Assembly: GCA_018881555.1 (NCBI GenBank)
Contig: JACAXG010000079.1
Location: 3,104,786-3,168,785 of the forward strand
Reading direction: 5' to 3'
Length of the DNA: 64,000 nt
Origin: Amblyornis subalaris
Lineage: Eukaryota; Chordata; Aves; Passeriformes; Ptilonorhynchidae
Shown here: positions 26,991-39,419 of the stretch, in pieces
Position numbering within the stretch: position 1 is the first letter of the stretch
Layout of the letters: each line of letters opens with the position of its first letter
Made by a program: the position numbers and the translations under genes
Notes under the pieces: model-generated
Told to the model about the DNA's origin: nothing
Database searches by the model: none
The model's input: the letters and a program-made list of their open reading frames with translations, nothing else

Positions 26991-27090
26991 ATGTGCTTGC
27001 TTTTGAGAAAACCAGTACTCTTCAGATTAGTACTAGGAATAATTACCATGTTTATTTTATGTTTACCTGATTTTTTCAAAATCCATGAAG
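26991..27090 (+). CDS. TMEM156: TMEM156 coding exon 1 (signal/anchor segment)
   Basis: This is the first coding exon of TMEM156, a single-pass or signal-bearing membrane glycoprotein whose function I do not know. It encodes residues 1-33 plus one base. The ATG at 26991 is the first Met after an in-frame TAA at 26931. The product begins MCLLLRKP, followed by a hydrophobic run (about residues 9-26) and then FILCLPDFFKIHE. Human TMEM156, as I recall it, reads FILILPEYFKTPKE at the same place. The exon ends GAAG before a consensus GTAAGT donor in phase 1, which fits the phase of the next exon. It is too short to appear as an obvious open frame and was found by this match and the donor. Confidence 0.9.
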
Positions 27091-30000
27091 GTAAGTGATC
27101 AGCATTTAAAATAACCTTTTATTTTTTCTAAATTCTGCAATTGAAAAGTTGGCATGTGCTTTCCTAAAAGCAATGGTTAGTATGCTGCACTCATGTGGAC
27201 TTTGCAAAGGATATAGACTCTTTTTGTTAGATTCTTAACCAATGGAGTTAATTATATGTGGTAATTTGAAAGGAGTTTGTCATTCGTTTACATACACTGC
27301 AAAATTTTTGGTGTTTCCATGCAACTGTACTTTTACTACCTTCATCATGGAGAGAGTAGTGAAAGTGCTTATGTTCTTTTACAGCAGGTGCTCATGTCTT
27401 CAAAAACAACTTTTAAAAGTTTTTATACTTAAATGCTTTGGAATTTTGTACAATTACCATCTGGTAATGAGATGCTGTCTGTGAAAGAGATATGCAGAAC
27501 CTGACAAAAAGAAGAGCAGAATAGGTATAACTGGGTAAAGCAAATCCTGTAGCATAAATGCCAAATACTTCTTTGTGATCCTAAAAGCCGATACTGGATT
27601 TAGGATAAATGCAAAATACGCATGTGTGCAAGTTATTAATTCAGTGCTTTTTAAAAAATCCGTAAGTAAATTAATTTTAAAATAGTTTTGTCACATCTAT
27701 TCCTAAGAAAGCTTTTGAATAAATAAACATTAAAATAAAAAGCATCCTTTTAATAAAGGGTATGTATTCTCAGGCATCACAAAGTAATTTATTTACGAAG
27801 CATAATTTTCTGAAAAAAATTAGTATCAAAATATATCCAGATTAGGTTACTTATATTTATTTTATTTTCATTAACCATAAAGAATGGACATTTCAGTAAT
27901 TAGAATATAATGTATAGATTTTTATAGTTTATAAACGAACAAACTTGGTAAGCTGCCGTAAGTTTTGAATATCATAACATTGATGTCAGTTTAAGATGTT
28001 GGAATAATTAATGTTTTACCTCCATGCAGAAGTAAACAAAGTATTTGCAGCACAGATTATGCAAATAAACAATTACATGACTATTACCAGAAGAAAACAT
28101 TAACCTTACTGTCAAACATCAAAGAGTAATTACATTTTTCCATGATAATTTTTCCAGATTGCTCCTATTGGCAATGCTTTAGGCTGCAATAGTGTGATCA
28201 CTGCAATTCTGTCTTAATCACAGCATGTCTAAAATAAGATTGTGAAGTATATGAACAGTATAGAATTATAGTTGGATCAGCACAGATGCATATTTGGAAA
28301 ATTAGAATTATTTCTGCATTTTGGATGTTTTAAAAACTAAATGACTATATAACAGACTGTGTAATGATGTCTGAATTACATAAGAAAGTAATTATGTGGA
28401 ATGATTTATTCAAAATCTCTAAGGATTTTGTGTCTCTTGTTCATCAAAAACCTTCCATTGAAAACTGGTTTTATTTCAGATTTTGTGACAAACCTAAAAT
28501 GTATGGAATTTTTTGTAGCTTCAAATTGCTGATTACACCATGAGGCTTCAGCAGACAGAGTTGCTGGAAATCTTTGAGATGTGAAATATAATCACTGGAT
28601 CTTCCTCTGTGAGTGGTTCCTAAATGAGTGGCAGAAATCTCCTAATTCCTGGATGTCTTACTGCAGGGGAAGTTCCAGCATTTATTTTCATTCTGGAGAG
28701 GGAATAAAAATGGAAATTTCTCATTAAACAGAAATTTCGGGGGAAATCAATTTGCAAAAACCAAGACTTTGAAATTTTTTTCAAAAGAATACAGCTCAGC
28801 ATTACCAGAAGTGAAACGTTTCCTTTATATTTGTAAAGCAACCCACTTGTCTGGTTATGAGTCATTGAACCTTTAAATTACATTGCTTTAGAGCAGGAGG
28901 TTGTCCTTTTGGAGCCTGATGCTCTCAATCCCAGTCTTATCTCCTGAGTCCTGCCACTTGATGGAGTGTATCTCCTTCAATCTATCAGTTGTGTATTCCC
29001 CAACTTGTAGTGTAGGTCTTGTATCTCTACAATATTATGTGATGACCACAGCTTCTATAAGGAAGTGATAAAAAATGCAACTGTATATACCGCTGCACTG
29101 ATTCAAAACAGAATACTGCAGATCAAATGAAAAAGACTCAAGCCAATGCAAAGCAAAATATTTGTGATTTTCTTAATGGGAAGCAAGTTTTTTACAAATT
29201 TGGTCTTCCCTAAAATTTCATTTTAATGGCATTGGATTTTATATGAAAAAACACCCTGTAAATAGAGGTTTAGTAGAAGAATGTAATAATCACAGAACTT
29301 CTTAACATTAAGCATGCGGTTGCAGGTTTTGAATATAAAACAGTTTCCTAGAGTTACTTTGCATAGTCTTATCTCAGCAATCCTCTTTACTTTTCAGGCT
29401 GCCTGCATTCAGATTTCACAAAACCCTTTCCATGTTTCTAGTGATGTTTACATTNGGGAGGGTGCTTCCCATCCTGTGGTAAGGAGCAAGCTTCATATAG
29501 GTATGGTACGGCTCTCTGCCTGCCATGTAATCCACTGAGTGCTGTTGCAGCCCTTCTTAGGGCATTCAACAATCTACATCCCTCCTTAGAAAATCCACAG
29601 TCCTGTGACATGGGGAAAAAAAGTTTGCTTATGCTAGATCGTAATTTGATTGGCTTTCTCAGTACCGATCTTTCAAGCATCCTCCCTAACACAACAGCAT
29701 TCAAGCTTTCTCCACTCAGACAACATGGCTTTTACACACCTGCAGTGTGGCTCACAGGCAGCTCTGGAGCCTGTTTAGCTGTTTGTGAAGTTCAAAACGG
29801 ACTTCTCACAGTGCTGAACATAGATGGCTGTCACAGTCCAGTCTGCAAATTCCCAAGTCCATGCAGAGACTTCTTGGTGAAAAGCATATGTTAGGGAATT
29901 ACGATTAGTTGCCCTTGAAAGCTGTAGCAGTGGTTTTAGACTGGTTGCCCAGAAGCCATGGCTTGCCATGAAAGCAGAGTAGGCATTCAATTTCTGCTTC

Positions 30001-31381
30001 TGACTCATCTCCACAGAGAAGTTCTACACAAAATGCATCTTTCGGCTGGAAGAATTTGATCTCAGAAGCCTGCTCCCTGCCCTGTTGTGTGGGTCAGATT
30101 GTAAGCATTTCGAGGAAAATAATTTTTCGTACCTCAGGGAAAGATCAAGCCCTAAATTTTGTCTGACATTTTTTCTAACCAAAATCAGCTTTTTCTTACT
30201 TGCATGTTTTACATTTCAATTAATTGTGTTTTATAAGGAGTTTATGACTCTCTGATGTAGTGTTAGTAGAGTGAAGATAACTGACTGTGGCATTGGAGTT
30301 TGGATTTTATTTCTGTATCCTGTCTGGAATCCCTCACTGAACCATTTCTGAGGTCAGCCTGCTGCTCTGTGAGCACAGGTGGTCTGTTTGAAGCTGTCAG
30401 ATTGCAGGTGAGCATGGGAGCAACTAAAGGCTATATTTTGCTCTCTATACATAAGGATTTATTGAACATATTGATCCAGTTGCTCATAATGGGAGTTAGA
30501 TACAAAATTTTCCACTTATAGAGGTGCAAGGGTACTACTAGCATTGGAAACATAGCTACAAAACCATAGGTTAGTGCAGCACCAACTCTGGGAAGTGGTT
30601 ATTTGTATTCATAAATACATGTTTCATGTTGGGGTTGAAATAGTTTTTTTATTCTTGACTTTTTTAATGCTGAAAAAGTAGTTCAAAGTTAACACAAGTA
30701 AAAATTTGCATGATAAAGCCCTACTGTAATGTGGAAGACAGAATCACACTCATTTATAACTATATGGGTTTTGTTGCTTGCCAGAATGGCATTAATGTAT
30801 TCTAGCTACAGTATTTGATACTGAAATTTGACTACGAATACCAAACCCAATGGTCATAATTAAAATTCACGTTTGTTGACTGAATATAAGAGAATGTGAA
30901 GAGTGTGGCTGGAGGATTCAGCAGCATTTCTATTTATTTTCACTGTGTGGTTTCAATGTCCTTTGGAAGGAAAACTTTCATTCTAAGTACTTTACAACAT
31001 AATTGTACTGGAGTGTTGCATCTGCACAGTTCCAGGGTTAAGTTCCCTCTCCAAACATGCTTTCTCTTCTTTTGAAGAACAGTCAAATTGGAGCAGCTTT
31101 GAAACAGGAATGTGACTAGATACCATCACAAATTCCAGTTTGTATTACAAGAGTTTTCATACAAGTCAGCAAANAAAATGCAGCATCTAGGTTGTGGGAA
31201 GACTCTGTGCTTGTTTTCTCTTGCAATATGATGCATTCAACGTCCTGTGATAACCCTCAATAAAAAAAAGTGCATTTCATCATAAGATAGTTGGAATATC
31301 CACTGATGATGCTTCTATGCACATATTTGTCCATGTGTCCTAAATGACTGTCTTGCTAATATAGTACTCTTTCTTTTACAG
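27091..31381 (+). other. TMEM156: TMEM156 intron 1 (phase 1)
   Basis: An intron of 4291 bases from a GTAAGT donor to a TTTCTTTTACAG acceptor. It is AT-rich with no recognised repeat and no other exon-like block matching the family. Confidence 0.85.
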
Positions 31382-31663
31382 CTAACACTGTAATAGTGTC
31401 ATGCATGGATACCTGTTCATCAAATAACACCACTTTTCCACTTTGTACTTTTAACAACTCTTACAAAAGATCACTGCAACAAAGAAGAGAAAACCAGACT
31501 ATTTTGCTGAAGGCCATTGTAAATAACTCCAATTTCCAAAATATTCCATGTATTTGCCAGTCATCCAGGAGGGAACAACAGTCTCATATTAAACAGACAG
31601 AGTGTGAATCCCAGAGGGATGTGAATGTTGATCATCGAGGATCAGGGTCAATAGCTAAAAAAA
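31382..31663 (+). CDS. TMEM156: TMEM156 coding exon 2 (N-terminal ectodomain)
   Basis: This exon encodes residues 35-127, with the split Ala34 at its start and one base of Thr128 at its end. The acceptor is CTTTCTTTTACAG and the donor is GTAAGT at 31664; both borders are phase 1. The start NTVIVSCMDTC aligns with human ERTLELSCLEVC. It carries five N-glycosylation sequons (N48, N49, N58, N71, N81) and cysteines at 41, 45, 55, 90, 92 and 108, as expected of a lumenal or extracellular region. Sequence similarity to human is low apart from the cysteines and sequons, so the domain appears to evolve fast. There is no stop or frameshift. Confidence 0.92.
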
Positions 31664-32933
31664 GTAAGTCNAAGAAAAGAAAGACTTAGTTTTGAAATAG
31701 TTAATTACAAAATAAAAAACATGTATTTGGTACCTAAAAGAACATTATAGCATGCTCCTGGTTATCTATGGTCTTTGCAAATCTGTGAACAATGGGGGGT
31801 TTTAGCTTGTCTTTGCACAGCTAGAAAATGCCGATTTTATGCCAGATTCTCATGGCATTCATTCCTGACTGTCAGTGAAACATATCAGTAGCAAAATGCT
31901 GATTCCTTTTGTTTGAGGATCTTGGATAAAATGGGGAGGAGAAGGGGATGTTATGTCAGGGGGCTTTGTACTGGTCTGGAAGGAGGGTGTTGTGAGAAGA
32001 GTGCCTTAACCAGCAGCCACCCGGAATATTTCTGTTGCAAATTTGACCTCTGCCATCTGGCTTTCATGCTCACTCTTATAACTCCATCTTTGTTCTTTTA
32101 ACCTTGCTAAATTTTCTAAGGTACTTAGTTTATTTCTAAGGAGTTGTACTTTCCGACAATTTTTCAAGTTGAGTTTGCTTTTAAATGGCATTGTGGAACT
32201 CTACATGTAGATTGCTGGTAGAAGAACATAGGTTGTGAGTAAGTATCTGAAGAACTAATTCGGTTGGTAACTACTCAGATGGCAGCTATGTAAGAAATAA
32301 CCATTTTTGTGTTTGTAGTCTATGTTATCCACAACTGCATAGTATCAGAAATGACCTTAAATGTTTTATAGAAAGCAGCACTGAATAAGGAATGGCACAG
32401 CAAGAGAGGAGAATTAGCATCTTTTCGGAGCAGTAGCAGCACCATTCCTTCTGTGCCATATACACTTGCAAATATCTTGAAATCTTTGGGGAAGAAAATA
32501 CCTATTTTGTTTTTCTACACATTGTTATCAACAGGTCAAGTCCAAATATAAGAAATTCAGTTCTATTCCANCTGTGTATTTTATTATTACAAAATAGCTG
32601 TCTTAACAAGTATGAAAAATAAAAAGTTATATGTGGAGAAACTCTGTTCTCAGTTATACCTGTACAACTCTGTACTGGTTTGACTGTAAACCAGCAGGGG
32701 ATATTAACCCCACACAAAACACCTCGAGAGATTTTAGGTCAAAATTACAATTTTAATAAAAAGGTTAAAATAAATGCAGGAATACAGAAACACCAGCCTA
32801 AATAAACCAACAGAGTCATGGTACAACCTGACAGCCCGGTGACCAGGGTGGTAGTTGTGTAGCCCAGTTAGGCACTGGTCCTATAGAAGGCGTGGTCTAG
32901 AGACCTCTGGGTTTCCAGTTGTCTGGCAGTCTA

Positions 32934-32975
32934 GTGGAGTGGAGTGGAGTCCAGTCGAGTTAAGTCAAGTAGAGA
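32934..32975. repeat. GAGTG/GAGTC pentamer-like repeat in LTR
   Basis: About eight tandem, partly degenerate 5-base units (GTGGA, GTCCA, GTCGA, GTTAA, GTCAA) lie downstream of the CATAAAA-like box in minus orientation. Confidence 0.7.
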
Positions 32976-33149
32976 GTGATTTCTCCCATCCCAAACCCTT
33001 GCTTTTATGCCATGTTTGCTTGGCTGGTACCTCCCCCAGGGTCGGGGACTTCCACAATGGAAGAGGATTTTTCCCGATGTTCTATTGGTTGCTTCGGCAA
33101 TGAGTTCGGGTGAGTCTCGTGGTTTCTGACATTCTATTTTTACCGGGTC

Positions 33150-33314
33150 TGGTAATAAGCCATTAATCAAGATAATTCAGTCAGGGTGGTTCTGAAGTTC
33201 TATTGGTCCATGCTTATCAAGCCCAGTAATGGGCCATCAATCAAGATAATCTAATCAGGATGGGTAGTGTAATGGTCCATTAGCCGAGATGATCTAATCA
33301 GGATGGGTGGTGCT
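33150..33314 (-). repeat. Threefold imperfect repeat inside the LTR
   Basis: Three diverged copies of a 40-45-base unit built on 'CCATTAATCAAGATAAT' followed by 'CTAATCAGGATGGGTGGTG' begin near 33150, 33224 and 33270. They lie in what would be the U3 (enhancer) part when read on the minus strand, where tandem repeats are common in LTRs. Confidence 0.75.
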
Positions 33315-33913
33315 TGCTGTCGGCTGGAGTGGTTATCTCAGTTGAGATAAGGGGTACCTCAGGGACCAGGTGTGAACCATCCATGTTATGTGGGTGGTAA
33401 TAGAACATATGGCTAACCCAGGACAAACTCTAACACGTTTGACAATGTCTCACCTATCTGTTTCTTGTAAACACAGTACAAGTGTCACAGCTTATGTGGT
33501 TTGAAGTGAAGCAAGGACCTCCTGCAACTGATAGCAGATGGATTATGTGCACACTTCAAACCTCTATCATTATATGGCTTTTACTCGGGTTCTGTCTTTT
33601 TCATAGACTGATTTTTGCGTGTTGCCTTTGACAACTGACAACAAAAACAACAAAATACTGAAAAGCAGATAGTAAAGCAAAAATAGGGCTATAATTCGCA
33701 GGGAAAATATATTTTGTATAGATAACCAATGCTCTTCAGATCTGTTCAAAGTAACTTTACATAGTATACACTTATCCATTTCTTTTCATAGTGAGTGATG
33801 TAGAAACCTGTACNTTTTTGCAAATGAGACAGAGAATTCACTGTTCTTTTTGAGAGTTGTCTCTTGGTCTACCACTTGTATAACAGTTTTATTTTAATTT
33901 TTATTTCCAAAAG

Positions 33914-34162
33914 CAAAAGGCTTGCTTGAAGCGAAGACAGAAGATGTTACTTATTTTTACAAATATTTTAATTTCACTGCGGTTTCCAAGACAGAAGTAG
34001 AGCATAATACTTACTACCTGATGGAAATCCACATCAACAATTCTATAGTCGGAGGAGGAAATGCAGCTGAAGAAAAATTTAATCATTCTTGTCTAGTGGC
34101 AATGATGGAAGACCAAAATGACTGTATAAATATTTCACTGCAACTGAAGTCTTATATGGAAT
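33914..34162 (+). CDS. TMEM156: TMEM156 coding exon 3 (membrane-proximal ectodomain)
   Basis: This exon encodes residues 129-210 with split codons at both ends (phase 1 to phase 1). The acceptor is TTTATTTCCAAAAG and the donor is GTAAGT at 34163. YKYFNFTAVSK aligns with human CQHFNFSVAPL, and NHSCLVAMMEDQNDCINISL with human NYTCRIMEYPNDCIHISL; these blocks identify the gene. Sequons are at N147, N169, N184 and N200, and cysteines at C187 and C198. The open frame runs about 100 bases past the donor, but those codons do not resemble the family, while the next exon in matching phase does. Confidence 0.94.
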
Positions 34163-36208
34163 GTAAGTTACAAAGGAGAGTCAGAATGGAAATCAAACCA
34201 GAAACACTACAATCTTGGAAAAAATCTCTAGTAGGTTGCTTTCAGCAACCATTTGAAAATATTTAAATATTTCACAAAAAGAGAATAAAATTTTGAACAT
34301 CCCTTAGTAAAAGACAATCTTTAGTAGACAACTGATGATTTTTATAGTGATTTAAAGCAAGTTTAGCTGTGACCTTTTTTTTTCCTAGAAAAAATACAGC
34401 AAAGTAAATGTCTGTACATTGTTTTTTGCCTAGCAGCAACAGACTCACAAACTGCATGTGACAAAACCCAGAAATATAATTTTCCCTTTCCTGATAATGG
34501 CATAACCCTGTTGTCTTCGAGGTAAATTTAAAAATCACTGTCAACTACAGTGGTAGAAGAACCAGGAGATATGTTTGACCATTCTTAATGTTGTACTGCA
34601 ATAGCCTCACTACAGTATGCTGAAAACATCAATCTCCAGCTGAACTAAGCTTAGTTTTCCCAGAGGACAGCCTTCAGCTTTTTGTATTTCTCTTTGTGCT
34701 GCAGGATTTTTTAGTCTGACTGCCTGACCACAATCAGGGCTTCCATTCTGTCTATATGCAACACTTGTCATTTGGACATTGCTGAAGTATTACATCCCTG
34801 TTGTTTTCCATGGCAAATGCGTTTTATGCTGTACCTTTGCCAGAAAAAAAGTATGTGTCTTGGAGTTGGCTTAACCTATGTTAAATAAGTCCAGGGAAAA
34901 TCCTAGAGAAGAAAGGGCAGCTTAGGATTGTTTTGTTGGTTTGTTGTTTTTTTGTTTTTTTTTTAAAATATGTCAGTCTAGCCATGAGAGGAGCATAATT
35001 TGTAACTTCCCCTGCTAACTTGTGACAATACGACGAGCTAACCACCCTCTGCTAGTAATGATTTTCCTGTGTAGTAGTTATCTCAAATTAGCAACAAAAA
35101 CGTTTGTTCTCTTTGCTTCAAAACAAAGTTAAAGGTGTGCTCAGGGCTTTTACTAAGCAAAGTTGATATTTAAGTCATTACAAGTCACTAAAAGATGGGG
35201 TAGAGTGCCCTGTTTAAAAGGAGCCTGGATTACTGCATAAAAGATATTTTTAGTTCTCAATTGGGAGGGATGAGCCGTGGTGTCGTTGGCATTTACCTCA
35301 TGAATTCTTAATGGAGAAGATACAAGGGAAGTCAATGTAGGTCTAATTATACTGTTCTAAGTCAAGGAAAGGAAAACAGTGATTTGGCTACAGTCAGTAA
35401 CTTTTTATGAGTCATAGTAACATAACTGTTTTTTAAAACAGTTATTTGACAGTGCTAAGGTATGGATTAACATGCAGCTGCCAACGAAGTTTGAAAGGTC
35501 ATTCAAGCAACCAGAGAGGAAAGTTGCCCACATCCTTTCTTTTTCATATATAGTTCTGGCTTGTACTAGTTATGGAACTAATTCCTTGTGGAATGTAGAT
35601 GCATTTCTGCAGCAGCTGTTGTCCGAAAGAGCAGCCTACCTCCCGCACCCAGTCCCATGCAATTCTCCCCCAAGGCAACTTTAGTTAAAGGAACTCCGTG
35701 GAGGGCCCTAGTTGGTGGCATTTCCTCACTTTTTTACAAGAAAATTTTTACATGTAGAATCTTGCCTTCTCCTGTATATGAAGATGGACCAGGAGGTTGA
35801 CAATGCCAGTACAGGCCAATGTTGGACAGCGGACCAGTCCTTCCATGCTCTATCCAGAGAGAGTGGACATGTATTATCCTTGTTCTACCTTATATATAAA
35901 TGTTGATCCTTGAAGCATTTTCTTCCTGGCTGAGTTGAAAGGTTTTCATTCACTTAGCTACCTGTAACTATTTCAGCCATGGGCAGATAAATACAGGCAA
36001 AAATTAAGCTAAATTCTAGATAGGAAACCTAACATCAAAAACCAGAGAAGGCTGAAAGAAAAAGGCATAATCTCTTTTTTTGTTTGTTTTGTTTTGTTTT
36101 GATCTGTGAGGATAGGCACAATCCAAAAACCTACCAAGATGGAATGTTCTGCTTTTCTCTGCCAGTGATTTGCTGCTTAGTTTTCTCTCTTCTACATTTT
36201 ATGGACAG
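34163..36208 (+). other. TMEM156: TMEM156 intron 3 (phase 1)
   Basis: An intron of 2046 bases with T-rich low-complexity tracts near 34.95 and 36.09 kb. Nothing else is recognised. Confidence 0.9.
34930..34970. repeat. T-rich tract with G interruptions
   Basis: Low-complexity TTTTG/TTTG sequence ending in a T-run in TMEM156 intron 3. A similar TTTTG tract lies at 36074-36102. Confidence 0.7.
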
Positions 36209-36316
36209 ATCCAATGTGTATGACGAGGATCACTTGGCTCACTATGATTCCAGTGGTTTTTGTGTTTACTATTTCAATCGTCATCTACAAAATAGTCCAA
36301 GAAAATAAACAAAACT
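36209..36316 (+). CDS. TMEM156: TMEM156 coding exon 4 (transmembrane helix)
   Basis: This exon encodes residues 212-246 with phase 1 borders (acceptor TTTTATGGACAG, donor GTAAGT at 36317). The peptide MCMTRITW corresponds to human TCSMKITW, followed by a hydrophobic helix at about residues 218-237 (ITWLTMIPVVFVFTISIVIY) and then the charged KIVQENKQN. This is the single C-terminal membrane span, dividing the glycosylated ectodomain from the tail. The reading frame differs from the longest open frame over the same bases, so it was assigned from exon phase and homology. Confidence 0.93.
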
Positions 36317-39300
36317 GTAAGTAACAAAAAGTTAATCTGCATGAATTAAAATTTCTATGCAAGTAAAAATGTATTAATTTACAATAACAAAACTCTTGAT
36401 TATTACTGTAGCTCAGACACTGATATTTTGATTGTCAAATGGTAAAACTTCCTAGGGACTGATTGAAGTACTCAGATGATTAATAGTATCACCTCCCACC
36501 TCTGAATTGTGGATGCAAATCCAAACTCGTTGATGGCAAACAAAATGTGGGTTTTTTGACAGATGCTTGGTGGCTTAGTGATATGAACTTCTGGTTTCAT
36601 ACTGATTTCAGTAGATGAAACAATTACTGTTAAATTTTGTGGAAGGTTTTAAGCAGAACTGCCAATGACCAGTATAAGTGGATTGAAATACCCTTTCCAT
36701 CCTGAAGATGATTTATTTAGGTGACAGTCAAGAACAATTACAGGATAGATATGAGGAGATAAACACTCGGCTGTCTTTCCTAAAAACTGGCAATTTAAAT
36801 TCATTGGTGGTGTAATCCCATGCAGGGCAACCAAGCTGTGCCTTCTTAACCCCAGAGCTGAATTAAGCCCAGCTAACATTTCTTCTCTTTGCTATCATTT
36901 CAGCAAAGAAAACATTGCTATGATTTCTGAACCATCACTATTGACTATTCCAGGTGATGAGAGCTTTGCAATGAGAGAACTTGCCCTTAGTTCAGAGACT
37001 GAAACCATTTTTTCTACAGTATTACTTCAGCCAAGACAGGATCTTCCTATGCAATTCACTTGGGATACAGGCTGAAATCAGATTTACAGTATTTTTTCTA
37101 GCAATATACAATGAATAAAACAAGAATAAAAGTGTAGGAGTACCCTGAGCTTGAGACTTTTGAGCAATCAAGATCAAGTTCTCTGCACAAAAACAGTGCA
37201 GAAAATGGACCGCTTGTCACCTGCTGGTCCTTGATTTTGTTCCCAAGTCAGAGGTAGGTGGTACTGGGAGCACACTCCCTTTCATCACTGTGAGAACAAT
37301 ATTACTCAAGCTGTTACCCGAGGAAATAGCTCTTAGGTGCTTTTCACAGCAATTTCCAGAGACTTGCTGCATGCATCAGCCCTGAGTGGGCAGAATGCCT
37401 CCAGACAACCGGCATTTAGTTGCTCTTCCCAGGCAGATGTCCATTCCCCGTGTAGTTCAGAGGTCCTGAAAGGAGACCCTGGTCAAAGGGATAATAATGA
37501 TAAGCCATATCCATTCCCCTGATCATCCTTAGTGTATGCACAGGCAGCTTCGTAATGAAAGAGCAATAGGAGTCTAGCTTTAATCATAGCTGAACAGAAG
37601 GAAGAAGAGTACCCACACACAAAATGTTTCTGTGAATTTTTGGATAATGTAAATACTTTATGCATATATTTTTAATGAATAAGCAAAATAGTTGCTCAAA
37701 ATGTCAAGTTTGTAACCCCCTGCCCCAGTGAAAGAACTCCTTACCAGATTATCTTGCATAAAATATGTGATAATTTACTTATTGCTAGAACCAAATTCTG
37801 AGACCTATTTTATGTCTATAAAAAACCCACAAAGTGTAAATTAGGGCTTTATGAGTGGGCTATTAAGCGCTCTAATTTAAAGGACTTTTCTTTGTAATTT
37901 GAAAACTACTTATAAATGTCATGTCTCTGATTTTCTATGCTTTGGGTCATAACATCCTATTTTTAATGCAGAACTGTAAGTAGTCATGATTAATGATTTA
38001 CTGCCTTTACTCTTAAACACTTTTCTATTAAATTCAGGTTTTTCAGGATCATCAGGAACACAAGCAGGGAGGAAAACACACCCCTTTGAGGCTTCTAATT
38101 ACTTATTTGAGGACACATTTTCTGTTAATTGAGGAAAAGTGGTTTTATGAGTTAAATTTGTAATATATAACATCACAACACCATAACTACCATCAATATG
38201 TTACTGATAAAAAGGCAAGCACATAAAAATTCAAATTTAAGTGTTGTTATATGTATATATTATGATGCCACCATTAATTGCAAGCCTATGCACTAGTTTT
38301 TTTCAGTGGTGCTCAAAGAACAGAGCAGAACATTACTATGTTCCTAAAACAGCTGTTATGAATTTTTCTAGTCATAATTCTGTTAGTAGTTTTTCTCTTA
38401 ATTTCTGAGCACCACTGAAAGCTGTTAAGAAATATGGAATTATTCATTTCCTCTTGGGACCTTGCAAGACATTCTGCTAGGCAGACTCTGAGACTCCCTG
38501 AATCATTAAGCTATTTTCATGAGTGCATAAAATAAAAAATCTAAATAAACTTGATGGAGGTTACAACTGATCCATGACAAAGGCAATTGTTTTGCCTTTT
38601 CACTCTTGTCTCATGAACACTTCCAGAGCTTCCTTTGACATTAACCGAAACAGTGGATGCTTAGACCTTCAGCATTTTAGATCTCCACTGGCTATTCTTA
38701 AAAAAATCATGACCTAAATAATTCTAATTTAATGAATTTCTTAGTGTTCTCAAAGGAAAAAGATAAAAATAAATTCCGTTACATAGAATTGGAGCAGGCC
38801 TGTCACCAGAAGCTAGCTGAGCCCTGGACTGCAGTCACTGTTGAAGAGGGCTAACCATAACAGCTGCACAATTGTCTGCAATAAACCCACTGAGAACACA
38901 GTATTTAGAGAGCAGCAGAAGGATGAAAAGACTGAGGTTTATGAAGTGGGTGCTGAGGAACAGCCAGAGGTGCTCAACCCAGTTCTGTCTTTGTCAGTGG
39001 TGTGTAGCTTGCTCTCAAACTGTGCTTCCCAAGATGAACACCCCATGCTTGCAAAGAATCTACCAGCTTCCTATGATGCCAGTACACTCCATCCTTGCTA
39101 TTCCACTCTCAGCAGTGTGAGTCCAAACCTGTACTGATACATGTACTGTTTTGATATCCTTCCAAAATTTGTACAAAGTACAATGTATACTGTATAGAAA
39201 AACGCAAGGAATAATTTGAAAGGGACAAACCTAAACAGAATTTCTAGAAAATTTCATTCAGGAAAATACAAATCATCTGGCCCTTGGTTTTCCTCATCAC

Positions 39301-39419
39301 CTTATTCCAACACCCTCCCGATTTTTTGAACACTTTCCAAGGTGTTCAATAATTTAAGAATAAGGGATTTACAAGTTTTCCTTCTAATCAGGGATGCTAA
39401 CACATTTTGTTTATAACAG
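36317..39419 (+). other. TMEM156: TMEM156 intron 4 (phase 1)
   Basis: An intron of 3103 bases with the short hAT-like inverted-repeat element at 38304-38417. Small open frames near 37.3 and 38.85 kb have no recognised product. Confidence 0.88.
38304..38417. mobile_element. Short element with hAT-like terminal inverted repeats
   Basis: CAGTGGTGCTCA at the left has a perfect inverted copy TGAGCACCACTG at the right. The match extends outward to 15 bases including flanking TTT/AAA, with about 90 bases between. CAGTGGT(T/G)CTCA is the typical start of Charlie-type hAT elements. No 8-bp target-site duplication is visible, so this is either an old non-autonomous hAT copy or a chance hairpin. It lies in TMEM156 intron 4. 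Confidence 0.5.

Larger units (their letters stand above)
32671..33425 (-). mobile_element. Solo ERVL-type LTR with 5-bp target-site duplication
   Basis: A 755-base block starts TGTACTGGTTTGAC and ends CCAGGACA (TG...CA). It is flanked on both sides by AACTC (32666-32670 and 33426-33430), a 5-bp target-site duplication. Promoter-like (CATAAAAGCAAGGG) and polyadenylation-like signals read on the minus strand, so the LTR lies antisense to TMEM156, in its intron 2. No internal retroviral region is attached, so it is a recombined solo LTR. The 5-bp duplication fits ERVL-class integration; family naming would need a repeat library. Confidence 0.88.
31664..33913 (+). other. TMEM156: TMEM156 intron 2 (phase 1), carrying a solo LTR
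   Basis: An intron of 2250 bases, one third of which is the antisense solo LTR at 32671-33425. The base at 31671, seven positions after the donor G, is an N. The rest is AT-rich. Confidence 0.9.

Noticed and set aside
34163..34266. Continuation of the TMEM156 exon 3 open frame to its stop
   Set aside because: A consensus GTAAGT donor at 34163 and the homologous transmembrane exon in matching phase at 36209 show that this part is intron.
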